DNA of 64,000 nucleotides. Origin: Sulfitobacter sp. M05. GTDB lineage: Bacteria; Pseudomonadota; Alphaproteobacteria; Rhodobacterales; Rhodobacteraceae. A program made the translations under genes and the position numbers. Below are positions 11,301-19,138 of the stretch, piece by piece. The stretch spans positions 1-64,000 of the forward strand of contig NZ_JABEDH010000006.1 of assembly GCF_029285175.1 (NCBI RefSeq). The letters are read 5' to 3'. A model generated the notes under the pieces. It made no database searches and had not been told where the DNA came from. It saw nothing but the letters and a program-made list of their open reading frames with translations. Numbering within the stretch: position 1 is the first letter of the stretch; the number at the start of each line of letters is the position of its first letter.

Positions 11301-11982
11301 CCGCGCGTTGAACGATGAAGTTTCACAATTCTGTCGTGATCTGATTGCGCCGCTTTATCCTTTTGGCACGGGACGGCACCTGTCGCCGGCGGTCTTCGGG
11401 CAGTTCTTTGGACCCGGTGGCCGGATGGACAGTTTTTATACGTCATATCTGCAACCGCATGTAATACGCGGGCCAAACGGGTTGATGCCGGCCCCGGACA
11501 GCACCATCGGCCAGACTCTTTCTATTGCCGCGTTAAAGCAGTTCGACCGCGCGCAGGCGATCCAGCTGGCGTTTTTTGCGACGGGATCATCGGAACCAAA
11601 GGTGGATATGTCTGTGACCCATCTCAGTTCCTCGCCCTCGGTTGAACTGGCGATCCTGTCGATGAACGGCGGATCGGTACGCACTCAGCCTGACAGCATC
11701 CCCGCCGCGCTCAGCTGGCCGGGTCAAAGTTCAGGTGTGGCGCTTGAGCTGTTCCCCGCCGCAGATGACCGCAAGTCGCATATCACCTTTGCGCAAGGCC
11801 GCTGGGACATCGTGAACTTTCTGCGCAAAGGCCGATCACGTGTCAGCAACAATGTGGTAGATGTGACCCATGAAGTTGGCGGGCGCACGATTACCTACCG
11901 GATCGAGTTCAACAGCACCACGGTGCCGTTCCTGATGCGCGAGCTGGCCGATTTCTCCTGCCCTGCGTCGATGGAGCAATAA
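8359..11982 (+). CDS. tssM: T6SS membrane complex protein TssM (IcmF/VasK)
   Basis: 1,207 residues, as expected for IcmF-family TssM. Two N-terminal membrane helices (about 25-45 and 55-75) are followed by a cytoplasmic GTPase-like domain with an intact Walker A (GPPGAGKT, residues 132-139). A third helix lies near 447-467 (IIVGATMAAMGAFGFSF), then a long periplasmic region ending in the IcmF C-terminal beta domain. TssM spans the envelope and forms the channel with TssL; no TssJ lipoprotein is encoded in the window. The gene starts 6 bases after tssL and stops 1 base before tagF, consistent with one transcript. The intact Walker A suggests an ATP-binding TssM, as reported for Agrobacterium. 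Confidence 0.96.
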   Translation: MRAIFNPVVRLFRLLQRMFKSKWGKAFLILCGFAAVFAAIWFGFPLTGYAAISTVFARALSIAGILGLIGLIYLLRWRSRRKKARQLEESLLPDQTGDGKVLAENMKLALDKLKKSGGKNYLYDLPWYVIIGPPGAGKTTALRNSGIEFPGLDAMPEQGAGFGGTRNCDWWFAEDAVLIDTAGRYTTQDSDAVADEASWGSFLNLLKNGRPDQPINGVILAFSVEQMLNATPEDLAAHAQTVRKRLGEIHAQLKIDFPVYVLFTKADLIAGFREYFASFSTMRRKNVWGVTFQTKDRKAETYKNVEAEFDTLLARLSDEVIDRMNEEPDGVSRIAVFGLPGQMAMMRANVAEFIRQVFEPTRYKTNAILRGFYFTSGTQEGTPIDQVLGAMSRNQDGAEFQPSFMSGKGKSFFLHDLLKRVIFEERDWVSFDYKAIRRARILRTGAVAIIVGATMAAMGAFGFSFWQNATLLRTADLEAQSYFGKARREISRPLVDNTDPSVILLHLEDLRNMTAGYGDTREPPVWEGFGLSRHREVSLAADRAYSDGLERMLRPRMILHLENEIPQLIADQDTGGIYRALKVYLLLGGQGEGQGDDAAIEAYFEEVWGQLFSGPGQADERDRINAHLAAMLSLDEDRLPALRIDPEIVRSAREAIVNLPLADQAYASIKDRAVLSGVPDFNLVERVSGQVARVFDTTDGSPLDTVGVPGIYTFEGYWGFFLEELTTARDRLRDDQWVLGDAAGRVGYEAQLSNLERDLHRSYRIEFNDAWREMFGRIGLGPLSTDAPSYDALAVLSSSVASPLLEYVEAVEEETRLTRLYDQIGDISAEQIASGALSDGMGDAVFRRIYSQSGVFQRVVLDNIAKKGKVQTRAGNAVAEDTQRRQVERMSDDFAQWHALLKGEAPNRPIDIILANLEDLRENRRQSAVAPTPADETMLSQSLSSLTRNNTALPDDLARMLNEVDSEFRAVATAATMTQLNRALNDEVSQFCRDLIAPLYPFGTGRHLSPAVFGQFFGPGGRMDSFYTSYLQPHVIRGPNGLMPAPDSTIGQTLSIAALKQFDRAQAIQLAFFATGSSEPKVDMSVTHLSSSPSVELAILSMNGGSVRTQPDSIPAALSWPGQSSGVALELFPAADDRKSHITFAQGRWDIVNFLRKGRSRVSNNVVDVTHEVGGRTITYRIEFNSTTVPFLMRELADFSCPASMEQ

Positions 11983-11983
11983 G

Positions 11984-12667
11984 ATGCATCACGCAGTCAT
12001 TGGCATCATGGGCAAACATCCCGACTATGGCGATTTTCTTCAGGCGGGCATTCCCGAACCATTGGTTGATGTGATGAACGGGTGGCTTGATGCCTGTCTG
12101 CCGGTGTTGCGTGATCAGATGGGAGAGGGATGGCCCCCGTTCTGGGATGGTGCGCAGGATGTGCGGTTCTGGATCGGGCGCGCGGTTTTTGGGCAGACGG
12201 TTGTGGGCATTCTGCACCCGTCACGTGATCGTGTCGGGCGGCGCTTTCCATTGATCATTTTGGCGGCAGGTGCTGATGTTACCGTGCCTTTGGGGGAGAG
12301 TACCAATCAAGCTGTCTGGGACAGCATGGCGGCACATTTGGACAATATGCGCGCCGGTCACGGGGGCGCGGCATTGCTGGACGGAATGGACATAGAGATT
12401 CCAGCCGAAGGGGAAGACCACGCCGCGACGGGGCCGACACTTTGGGCCCATCACCCCGAAGGGAATTTGGCGGCCCTGCTTGTGTCGGCGTCCGGTCCGG
12501 ACAGCGCCCGCGCACAGTTGAGCCGGTCATACTGGTGGGCGACAGGCGGCCGGGTTGATGATGTCAACCGCGCGGCAACATGGCTGGGCTGTGCCGGAAT
12601 GCCGGAACCGCAAGCACTGGGCTGGCTTTTGGGCGGGGTGGCCGGCACTGCGGAGGACGGAGCGTGA
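11984..12667 (+). CDS. tagF: T6SS-associated protein TagF (ImpM family)
   Basis: 227 residues. The N-terminus has the TagF/ImpM pattern (GKHPDYGDFL, then WPPFWDGAQDVRFWIG and RVGRRFPL), the longin-like fold of the family. TagF represses T6SS assembly after translation; in Agrobacterium it is fused to the phosphatase PppA. Here the two are separate genes but translationally coupled: the tagF TGA overlaps the GTG of pppA. The residues after about 150 are Ala/Gly-rich and less conserved. Confidence 0.9.
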   Translation: MHHAVIGIMGKHPDYGDFLQAGIPEPLVDVMNGWLDACLPVLRDQMGEGWPPFWDGAQDVRFWIGRAVFGQTVVGILHPSRDRVGRRFPLIILAAGADVTVPLGESTNQAVWDSMAAHLDNMRAGHGGAALLDGMDIEIPAEGEDHAATGPTLWAHHPEGNLAALLVSASGPDSARAQLSRSYWWATGGRVDDVNRAATWLGCAGMPEPQALGWLLGGVAGTAEDGA

Positions 12668-13467
12668 ACCGGAACGATTTTTTCACCTTTGAAACCGGGC
12701 AGGGCAGCGATGTCGGCTGTAAACGCAAAGTTAACGAGGACAGCTACCTGTCGCGGCCCGAATACGGATTGTGGGTGGTTGCCGATGGCATGGGCGGACA
12801 TGCCGCTGGCGATTTTGCCAGCCAGACCATTGTGCATGAACTGAACTCGATCGGGGTCGCCGTTTCGGCGGATGATCTGGTCGCGCGGTTTGACGAGCGG
12901 CTGACGCGGGCCAATGACATTATCCGCGCTCAGGCGGCGGCGTTAGAGGGGGGCATGATCGGGGCAACTGTGGCCGCGCTTTTGGTGCATCAAACCCGCT
13001 TTGACTGTATCTGGTCAGGCGACAGCCGTTTGTATCTGCTGCGCGGCGGGCAACTTACCCAGCAATCGCGCGATCATACCGAGGCCCGCGCCCTGCTGGA
13101 TGCCGGATCAATTACCGCAGAGGAAGCGCAGAACTGGCCCCGCAAGAACGTCATCACACAGGCGATTGGCGTCAGTGACAAACCGCTCTGCGAACGGGTC
13201 AGCGGAGAATTGCAGCTGGGCGATTTATTCCTGATCTGCTCGGATGGGTTGACAGAACACATTGCGGATGCGGAAATTGCAGAAACGCTGTTGAGGTACC
13301 CACCGCAAGACGCCAGTGCGGAGCTGATAAATGAGACAGTGCGGCGGGGCGCGCGTGATAACGTCACAGTAATCGTTATACGTTGTTCGGATGCGCCACC
13401 GCCGGCGGAAGATGAGATGCTGTATGATCTCGATAACAGTAGTCTAGATACAAGGTCGGTATTGTGA
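12664..13467 (+). CDS. pppA: PP2C-type Ser/Thr phosphatase PppA of the T6SS
   Basis: 267 residues from the GTG that overlaps the tagF stop; longer in-frame starts lie inside tagF. PP2C motifs are intact: the N-terminal segment KVNEDSYL, the metal-binding VADGMGGHAAG (Asp41), WSGDSRLYLLR, ICSDGLTEHI and ARDNVTVIV. It should remove phosphate from Thr residues placed by the adjacent kinase PpkA and so switch T6SS assembly off. Its stop overlaps the GTG of ppkA (GTGA), an arrangement that keeps kinase and phosphatase in fixed ratio. Confidence 0.93.
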   Translation: MNRNDFFTFETGQGSDVGCKRKVNEDSYLSRPEYGLWVVADGMGGHAAGDFASQTIVHELNSIGVAVSADDLVARFDERLTRANDIIRAQAAALEGGMIGATVAALLVHQTRFDCIWSGDSRLYLLRGGQLTQQSRDHTEARALLDAGSITAEEAQNWPRKNVITQAIGVSDKPLCERVSGELQLGDLFLICSDGLTEHIADAEIAETLLRYPPQDASAELINETVRRGARDNVTVIVIRCSDAPPPAEDEMLYDLDNSSLDTRSVL

Positions 13468-15542
13468 GCGGGAAAGACAACAGCAAGGGAAGCCAAAGCG
13501 TGCCACCGGTATCGGACGATGAGGATGACGACAAGACGCGGATCGTAAGCCGCCCGCCAGTTGCCCCATCGGCGCAAGACATCGCAGAGGATGCCGAACG
13601 CACGCAGTTCGAGGCGCACCCGTCTGCCAATACACCGGACCCGAATAACGCTCCGCCACCTTCTGCGTCGGGGCTGCCGGCTGCGGATGTTCCTCCGCTT
13701 GATCCGCCAGTGGGCGTGGCACCGGTAAAGCCGCAAAGCACCGCTTTGGGGATCGGCACCACAATCAACAATAATTACCGGATTGATCAGGTTCTGAAGT
13801 CTGGCGGCATGGGGGCCGTTTATCGTGGTGTGGAAATCGGCACCGGCGATCCCGTCGCGATCAAGGCAATCTTGCCGGAACTGGCCGAAGATGAAAAAGC
13901 CGGCCTGATGTTCAAACGCGAGGCGCGCACCCTGCGCCAGCTCGCCCATGAGGCGATTGTTCGCTATTACAACTATGTCCATGACCGTGATCTGGATCAG
14001 TATTTTCTGGTCATGGAATTTATCGAGGGTATTCCACTTTCGGATCATATCAAAGAACACGGTGCCCTGCCTGTGCCGGCGGTGCTGACCTTGTTAAAAC
14101 GGCTGAGCGGCGGATTGGCCAAGGCCCATGAACAGGGGGTCACCCACCGTGACCTATCACCGGATAATGTGATGTTGCCCGGTGGTGATGTCAGTCAGGC
14201 TCGCTTGATTGATTTCGGCATTGCCAAATCCACAGTCGTCACCGAAGGCACAACCCACGGACAGTTCGCCGGTAAATATAAATACGTGGCCCCGGAACAA
14301 TTGGGCGGTGGCGAGGTTAGTTCGCCAGCGGATATTTACGGGCTTGCCTTGCTGACGGCGGCGGCGGCGATTGGGACGCCGCTTGATATGGGCAGCTCTA
14401 TCGTTGTGGCGGTGCAATCGCGTTTGACCATCCCCGATCTGTCGGCGGTGCCGATGGCCTTGCGTCCGATTCTGAGCCACATGTTGGAACCTGATGAAAC
14501 CCGCCGCCCCGCCTCGATGGAGTTGGTGGGCAGGATGGTGGACCATCCCGAGTTGATTCCGCCGGCCTATCGTGAGGGGATGGGCTTCTTTCCGGCCGAA
14601 ACCACGGGCTCGGGGCAATTCACCGCGCCGCCGCATGGGTTACAGATGCCAACGGCTGGCCTCACGCAGCGCAGTATTTACCCCAGCACCATTTCACCCC
14701 AGACCGTGGCCCCATCGGCGGGGGCCAGTGCAGAACCAGAACCCAGCGGCCCCAGCAAGGCGCTTGGGTTGCTGGTTGGGTCGTTTGTCGCGATCAGTGC
14801 CGCCGTTGGAGTGGGGGCATGGCAGATGGGCATGTTTGGCGAGGCCCCACCGCTGCCGGAGTCGGGTATTGATATTGAGGCCCAGACGGCGGGGATGCCA
14901 GGGCGGCGGACAAATACCCGTGCCGGTTTTCTGGCCGAGTTCGACGCCGGCAGATGTATCCTGCTGGCGCGGGTGCCAGCGGGGCGCAACGCTGGAATGA
15001 TCGAGGTGTTTTCGCCAACCGGAGAGGAATTGGCCGGGTTGCCTGTCGCTTATGAGGAGAAGTTCGGCGCACGCCCTGCGATCTTGCCGCGCCAGATCAC
15101 GCCGGATCAATGCGCCGCACTTGAGTTCACCCACGCGCTTCAGGGCCGTGGTCGTGAGGCACCACGGATCGAAATGACCAGAGATGAGATGATCTCGGGG
15201 CAAGCCATGACGGTGCGGATCGGAGATATTGGCAGGCAGGCGGTTTGGGCCGCGCTGATCACGCCGAGCGGGGCGCTGTTTAATCTGACAGAGCGCTTGT
15301 CAGATCCCGTCGGCGGGCAACGCAGCCTGAATTTTGGTCTTAATCTGGCGAAGGGATCAGAGGCCGTGCCGCAACTGGTGCTGATCGTTGCAAGCGACAG
15401 TCCGCTGGCGCGTACGGCAACAGCGGGTGACGGCATTCCTGCGGCCGAACTTCTGGCGCTGGTGCTTGAGGAGGTTTCCAACCGCAAAGGAGCAGCCTCG
15501 GCGAGTTTGGGGTATGTCAGGTTGTTGCCACCAGAGGGTTAA
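13464..15542 (+). CDS. ppkA: T6SS Ser/Thr kinase PpkA with novel periplasmic module
   Basis: 692 residues, GTG start coupled to pppA. An acidic leader holds DDDKTRIV (Thr25) and ERTQF (Thr47), resembling the TssL motifs. The kinase domain (about 105-365) has a Gly loop GGMGAVY, catalytic Lys134, HRDLSPDN (Asp230) and DFG (Asp250), all intact. A membrane helix (about 433-453) precedes a periplasmic domain (about 480-692) that is not a VWA domain as in Pseudomonas PpkA. That domain resembles the C-terminal half of the TonB-like protein encoded next door, including two Cys (498 and 550) at the same spacing. Function: phosphorylates TssL and/or Fha to trigger T6SS assembly. The ligand of the periplasmic part is unknown. 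Confidence 0.93.
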   Translation: MSGKDNSKGSQSVPPVSDDEDDDKTRIVSRPPVAPSAQDIAEDAERTQFEAHPSANTPDPNNAPPPSASGLPAADVPPLDPPVGVAPVKPQSTALGIGTTINNNYRIDQVLKSGGMGAVYRGVEIGTGDPVAIKAILPELAEDEKAGLMFKREARTLRQLAHEAIVRYYNYVHDRDLDQYFLVMEFIEGIPLSDHIKEHGALPVPAVLTLLKRLSGGLAKAHEQGVTHRDLSPDNVMLPGGDVSQARLIDFGIAKSTVVTEGTTHGQFAGKYKYVAPEQLGGGEVSSPADIYGLALLTAAAAIGTPLDMGSSIVVAVQSRLTIPDLSAVPMALRPILSHMLEPDETRRPASMELVGRMVDHPELIPPAYREGMGFFPAETTGSGQFTAPPHGLQMPTAGLTQRSIYPSTISPQTVAPSAGASAEPEPSGPSKALGLLVGSFVAISAAVGVGAWQMGMFGEAPPLPESGIDIEAQTAGMPGRRTNTRAGFLAEFDAGRCILLARVPAGRNAGMIEVFSPTGEELAGLPVAYEEKFGARPAILPRQITPDQCAALEFTHALQGRGREAPRIEMTRDEMISGQAMTVRIGDIGRQAVWAALITPSGALFNLTERLSDPVGGQRSLNFGLNLAKGSEAVPQLVLIVASDSPLARTATAGDGIPAAELLALVLEEVSNRKGAASASLGYVRLLPPEG

Positions 15543-15629
15543 GGCACTTCGGCAAAGACGGTCTGACACAAAGAACATCACTCAACGCATTGAATTAATT
15601 GAGTTTAGGAGGCTATGAGCGGTTCGGGT

Positions 15630-17003
15630 TTAGCGGACGTCGAATGTGGCAACGGCAAGGGCCGCTTGACTGGCGATTTCACCTGACAGATTAGAGAATA
15701 CATCCTGCGCCAGCTGTCCGGCGCGGTTCTTTATGTCGGTTGACGGACGCCGTGTGGCAATCGCAAGCAGGATTTGCTTGGTGTCGCGGGGCGCGCCTGG
15801 CCGCGTGACGGGCACGTCGAAACGCGCGAAATTGCCCGAGAACGACATGAAACGTTGCAGGTCTTGAACCACACCGTTGTTATCAACCAACAGCAAGGTG
15901 ACATAGCGTCCCGCAGTGCCACGTAAAACTCCGGTGAGATTGCCGCCAGAGGGCACTTCAGCGGCATCAAGGCGCAGGCCCAACTGGGTGGCCGGATAAT
16001 CGCGGTTCAGCCGCACATAGTTCAATGCGCCACATTGCCGGTCATCAATCAACACGCGGGTCTGGCGTATTTCGCTATCGGCTTCGTTCAATACCGCGTC
16101 GCTGAACCGCGCCATTGCAGCGTCGGAACTGGCAATCAACGCCAGGCCAACACCCTCTGTCCCATCCCGCCGCGGCAGGGCCAGCAGACAGGGGTCGGTC
16201 ACTGCGGTTTTGATCCGGCGCAACAGGTCACCGACCGCGATGTCCTGTGCGGAAGGGGCTGGTGCCGCGGGGCGTGGTGTTGGCGGTGTCGTATCGGGCC
16301 GGCGGCCCACGGCGGCGACCACGGTACCTGTGGCGGCGGCAGGGCGGATCACCTCGGCCTCTGGGCGCACCCGCGTGATGGCTTCACCAGCGGAAGGGAC
16401 CGGCGTCGTGATCAACCCGGCAGTTCCCTCAGGTACAACCGGGCTCAGCGCGGGGGCTGAAGGCAGAGCGGTGACCGTTTCGGGGATCAACGGACCGGTA
16501 TCAAGCGGCTCTGTTGTCGCGGGACTTACGGGTTGGACAGTTTCAGGCTCCGCCTCGAGTGGTGCGGCGGGTACCGCTTCCAATGCCTCCGGAATTTCAG
16601 GTTCCAATGTGGCAGGTTTTTCAGGTTCTTGCGCAACTGGTTCTGGCTCCACCGGTTCCGGTGCAACGGGTTCCGCAGGCACAGTTTCCTCGGGGGCAAG
16701 TGCGGCCAGTTCCTCGGGGTCCGCATCGTCGATGGTTTCCGGCGTTGCGGGATCAATGCCGTTACCATCATCTGCTCCTGCTTCGCCTTCCTGTTCTAGC
16801 AGGCCGGCGATGGTGTCGCTGTCGAGCGGCGCAATGGTGATGGTGTATTCCGGGCGGTCCTCGGGGTCAGGTGCGGCCACGGCCAGAATATTTTGCAACC
16901 CGCCAAATCCGATGGCGATGGCGGCACCATGTAGTACCACGGCACCTGCGGTTGCAGCCCACCAGCCCCCCGGGCCAGCACCGCTATAGGGAAGGAAACT
17001 CAT
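15630..17003 (-). CDS. TonB-like protein with PpkA-type periplasmic module
   Basis: 457 residues. A short cytoplasmic start and one membrane helix (about 14-36) are followed by a Pro/Glu/Ala-rich linker (about 50-240, many EPVEPEP-like steps) and a globular C-terminal domain (about 255-457). This is the layout of TonB/TolA-type energy transducers, but the C-terminus does not show a TonB box-binding motif I recognise. Instead it matches the PpkA periplasmic domain: DPCLLAL ... RQCGAL here against GRCILLA ... DQCAAL in PpkA, with Cys272 and Cys324 exactly 52 apart, as are Cys498 and Cys550 in PpkA. It is last in an exbB-exbD-exbD operon (ATGA overlap with exbD). Probably a PMF-driven envelope partner of the T6SS; function inferred. 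Confidence 0.7.
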   Translation of the reverse strand: MSFLPYSGAGPGGWWAATAGAVVLHGAAIAIGFGGLQNILAVAAPDPEDRPEYTITIAPLDSDTIAGLLEQEGEAGADDGNGIDPATPETIDDADPEELAALAPEETVPAEPVAPEPVEPEPVAQEPEKPATLEPEIPEALEAVPAAPLEAEPETVQPVSPATTEPLDTGPLIPETVTALPSAPALSPVVPEGTAGLITTPVPSAGEAITRVRPEAEVIRPAAATGTVVAAVGRRPDTTPPTPRPAAPAPSAQDIAVGDLLRRIKTAVTDPCLLALPRRDGTEGVGLALIASSDAAMARFSDAVLNEADSEIRQTRVLIDDRQCGALNYVRLNRDYPATQLGLRLDAAEVPSGGNLTGVLRGTAGRYVTLLLVDNNGVVQDLQRFMSFSGNFARFDVPVTRPGAPRDTKQILLAIATRRPSTDIKNRAGQLAQDVFSNLSGEIASQAALAVATFDVR

Positions 17004-17404
17004 GCGCCCTCCCGCCGGTGGATGGTGACAAGCCGGATATCAAGATTTTCCATCCCGGGCCGGTTGACCAGTTTCAAAAGATCAAGGGCGGGCGCGGTCC
17101 GGTCAATCAATACATGCAAGATCTGATGTCCGACCATCGCCTGCGGCAACCCGTCCGCGGTCACCTCTTTGCCGTCAAGCGTCAGCCTGCCGTCGTCTTC
17201 GACAATCAGCACTGGCTTGGGCAGTTTATCAATCGGCAAATCACGGGTTTCGGAGATGCGCACGCCTTCGTCCGGCGTGCTGACCAGAGACCCGGTGGCA
17301 AGGAAAAACAGGATCAACAGCAACACGATGTTCACAATGAATAGTGAAACATCCGGCCTGATCGGTTCACTTGGGCGGGGCAGGGGACGACGACGGGGGG
17401 CCAT
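17000..17404 (-). CDS. exbD: ExbD/TolR-family protein (second copy)
   Basis: 134 residues from the ATG at 17404 (a longer in-frame extension reads Arg/Pro-rich antisense of the upstream gene and is rejected). A basic N-terminus leads into one membrane helix carrying the family Asp (RPDVSLFIVNIVLLLILFFL, about residues 17-37). A small periplasmic domain follows, with LTLDGKEV and VLIDRTAPALDLLKLV, typical of ExbD/TolR. Partner of the ExbB-like protein in a proton channel. It overlaps the TonB-like gene by the ATGA junction and starts 1 base after the first exbD. Confidence 0.88.
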   Translation of the reverse strand: MAPRRRPLPRPSEPIRPDVSLFIVNIVLLLILFFLATGSLVSTPDEGVRISETRDLPIDKLPKPVLIVEDDGRLTLDGKEVTADGLPQAMVGHQILHVLIDRTAPALDLLKLVNRPGMENLDIRLVTIHRREGA

Positions 17405-17405
17405 T

Positions 17406-17909
17406 CTAGAACTCCTCCCCGATGCTGACCTGAACCGAGGCCACCTCGGCGGCGCTGAGACGGGCCAGAACAGTGGTAATATCCTGCACCTGCGCGGAGG
17501 GACGCACAATCAGCACCACCGCGCCGGGGGATCCTGCCGTGCCAAGCGCACCGGCAAGATCATCCAGCGCCTCAAACCCAAAACGTTGCCCGCCAACCAG
17601 AACCGCCTCGGCTTCGATGGTCCAGAGGGCGACATCGCCAGCCTCCTCGGCTGCGGGTGGCTCGGGGTCTTCCCCCTCTTCGCCAGCCACGCTTGGAGAG
17701 GGGTCAACCTGTGCCTGCGCACTTTGGAACGGCAGCAGCGAATAGGGCGTCAGTCCAGAAGACAGCATAAAGAAAATCAGCAGCTGGAACATGGCATCAG
17801 CCAAGGGTGTTAACGCGAAACGGTAATTGGTCCGCCGCTTGGGTAGGTTAAGGGAAAATCCGCCGGACACGCCCCCGCTATGCCTTTGCGGTTGGGTCAA
17901 CCCGACCAT
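17406..17909 (-). CDS. exbD: ExbD/TolR-family protein (first copy)
   Basis: 167 residues from the ATG at 17909, which overlaps exbB by 32 bases; a GTG at 17870, 8 bases after the exbB stop, is an equally sensible start. The membrane helix (FALTPLADAMFQLLIFFMLSS) contains the conserved Asp used for proton translocation. The periplasmic part has an acidic Glu/Pro insertion (GEEGEDPEPPAAEEAGD) before the ExbD beta-alpha core (VLIVRPSAQVQDITTVLARL). Two different ExbD proteins with one ExbB suggest a hetero-dimeric rod inside an ExbB pentamer. Confidence 0.87.
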   Translation of the reverse strand: MVGLTQPQRHSGGVSGGFSLNLPKRRTNYRFALTPLADAMFQLLIFFMLSSGLTPYSLLPFQSAQAQVDPSPSVAGEEGEDPEPPAAEEAGDVALWTIEAEAVLVGGQRFGFEALDDLAGALGTAGSPGAVVLIVRPSAQVQDITTVLARLSAAEVASVQVSIGEEF

Positions 17910-18519
17910 AAATCGCGGCAGAAATAGCCGCCTCGATCAGATTGCGTTCCCGGTCGATCCGGCTTTCGAACCAGCTGGCAAAGAAGTAGGCAACCAGCGC
18001 AATTGCAAGCCCTACAGCCGTGGTGGTCAGGGCGGTCCAGATGCCGCCGGCAAGGGCTGCAGGATCAACGCCGCCATCCGATAGGGACAGAACCGAAAAG
18101 GCATCAATCATGCCGATAACGGTCCCTAACAGGCCCAACATCGGGGCGGCCTGAACCACCATTTCCAAAAGGCGCATTTTCTCGGTCATGCGGGCCAGTT
18201 CAATCACTGCGGTCTGCCGCCCCAGCTCTTCGGCATAGGCGGTTTCACCCGGCTTTGCCTGCACCCCTGAAAACACCGCTTGCAGAATGCGCGCCAGAAC
18301 GGATTTCCGTTCAGAAGCCAGCCGCATTGCGTCATCCCCCCGCCCGGACAGCCATGTATCAAGAATTTCCTCGGCACGTTTGCGTTTGCCCACTCCGATC
18401 CGGGCAAACTGAACCAGTTTGAAGACTGAGACCGTTACCGACATGAGCGACAGGATCGCCAAAGCAAGAAAAACCACCAGAGTGGCAGGGTTCAAAGAAG
18501 TCCCAAAGACCTGTTCCAT
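17878..18519 (-). CDS. exbB: ExbB/TolQ/MotA-family proton channel protein
   Basis: 213 residues with three membrane helices (about 13-35, 120-145, 160-185) and the family signature APMLGLLGTVIGMIDAF in the second. The sequence after helix three (ESRIDRERNLIEAAISAAIYG) is also typical. It should form the pentameric channel that couples proton flow to movement of the ExbD pair and the TonB-like protein. First strong ORF of the exbB-exbD-exbD-tonB-like operon; a secreted protein gene lies 49 bases upstream on the same strand. Lying inside a T6SS locus rather than beside an outer-membrane receptor is unusual. Confidence 0.92.
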   Translation of the reverse strand: MEQVFGTSLNPATLVVFLALAILSLMSVTVSVFKLVQFARIGVGKRKRAEEILDTWLSGRGDDAMRLASERKSVLARILQAVFSGVQAKPGETAYAEELGRQTAVIELARMTEKMRLLEMVVQAAPMLGLLGTVIGMIDAFSVLSLSDGGVDPAALAGGIWTALTTTAVGLAIALVAYFFASWFESRIDRERNLIEAAISAAIYGRVDPTAKA

Positions 18520-18568
18520 AACATCCTTTCTGACGTCATCCGCGCCAAAGCACGTCGTGATCCGTGGA

Positions 18569-18997
18569 TCAGATGCCGAACTGAATTGCTGTGCGTGAAG
18601 AGGCGGTCAGTGACTGCATACAAATAGGGGCTTCTGCACCGGCAACCACACAGGCCGCAGCATCATTGACCACAATACGTGAAATGGCCCCGCAGGGCGT
18701 GCCGGCCAGATCAAACTGCAAGATTTTGGTTTTCCCTTCGATCAGCCCACCGAATTCCAGCACCAAAAGGCGGGTCACGGCCCCTTGAGAATCGAATACG
18801 GCCACTTCATAGGCGGTTCTGTCCAGAGCTTGGCCGGTGCGATTGGCCGCGACATAGGTCAGTCTGCAACTGCCTGCTTCGGTTTCTGTAGCCCCGTTGA
18901 GTTCCAATGAAAACACAGGGGTTTCCTGCGCATACAATGGTGCAGCGAGGGTGAATGTGGCGGCGAAGGTGGAGGCAATAAGGCGCTTAAATAACAT
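18569..18997 (-). CDS. Small secreted protein of the ExbBD operon
   Basis: 142 residues from the ATG at 18997, chosen because AAGGAAG sits 5-6 bases upstream; an ATG seven codons earlier has no ribosome site. A Sec signal peptide (LIASTFAATFTLAAPLYAQ) is predicted to be cut before Gln-Glu-Thr-Pro. The mature part has about 120 residues with Cys pairs (SCRL, TPCG, ACVV, PICM), so it is probably disulfide-bonded in the periplasm. No family recognised. Its position 49 bases upstream of exbB points to a role with that envelope complex. Confidence 0.7.
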   Translation of the reverse strand: MLFKRLIASTFAATFTLAAPLYAQETPVFSLELNGATETEAGSCRLTYVAANRTGQALDRTAYEVAVFDSQGAVTRLLVLEFGGLIEGKTKILQFDLAGTPCGAISRIVVNDAAACVVAGAEAPICMQSLTASSRTAIQFGI

Positions 18998-19138
18998 GTG
19001 TCTTCCTTGCAAATTCATAAATCAATTGCCTGACCATAGCGCCGCGAACTGTGCGACAAGTCAATCAGAATCACAAGGTGGACAAGGATTTTATGGTCTG
19101 GAAAAGGAAATTCACCGCCCGCAATGGGCCGCGGCGAA

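Noticed and set aside
15580..15604. Inverted repeat actcaa / ttgagt between the convergent ppkA and TonB-like genes
   Set aside because: Only six AT-rich pairs around a 13-base loop and no T-run; too weak to call a terminator.
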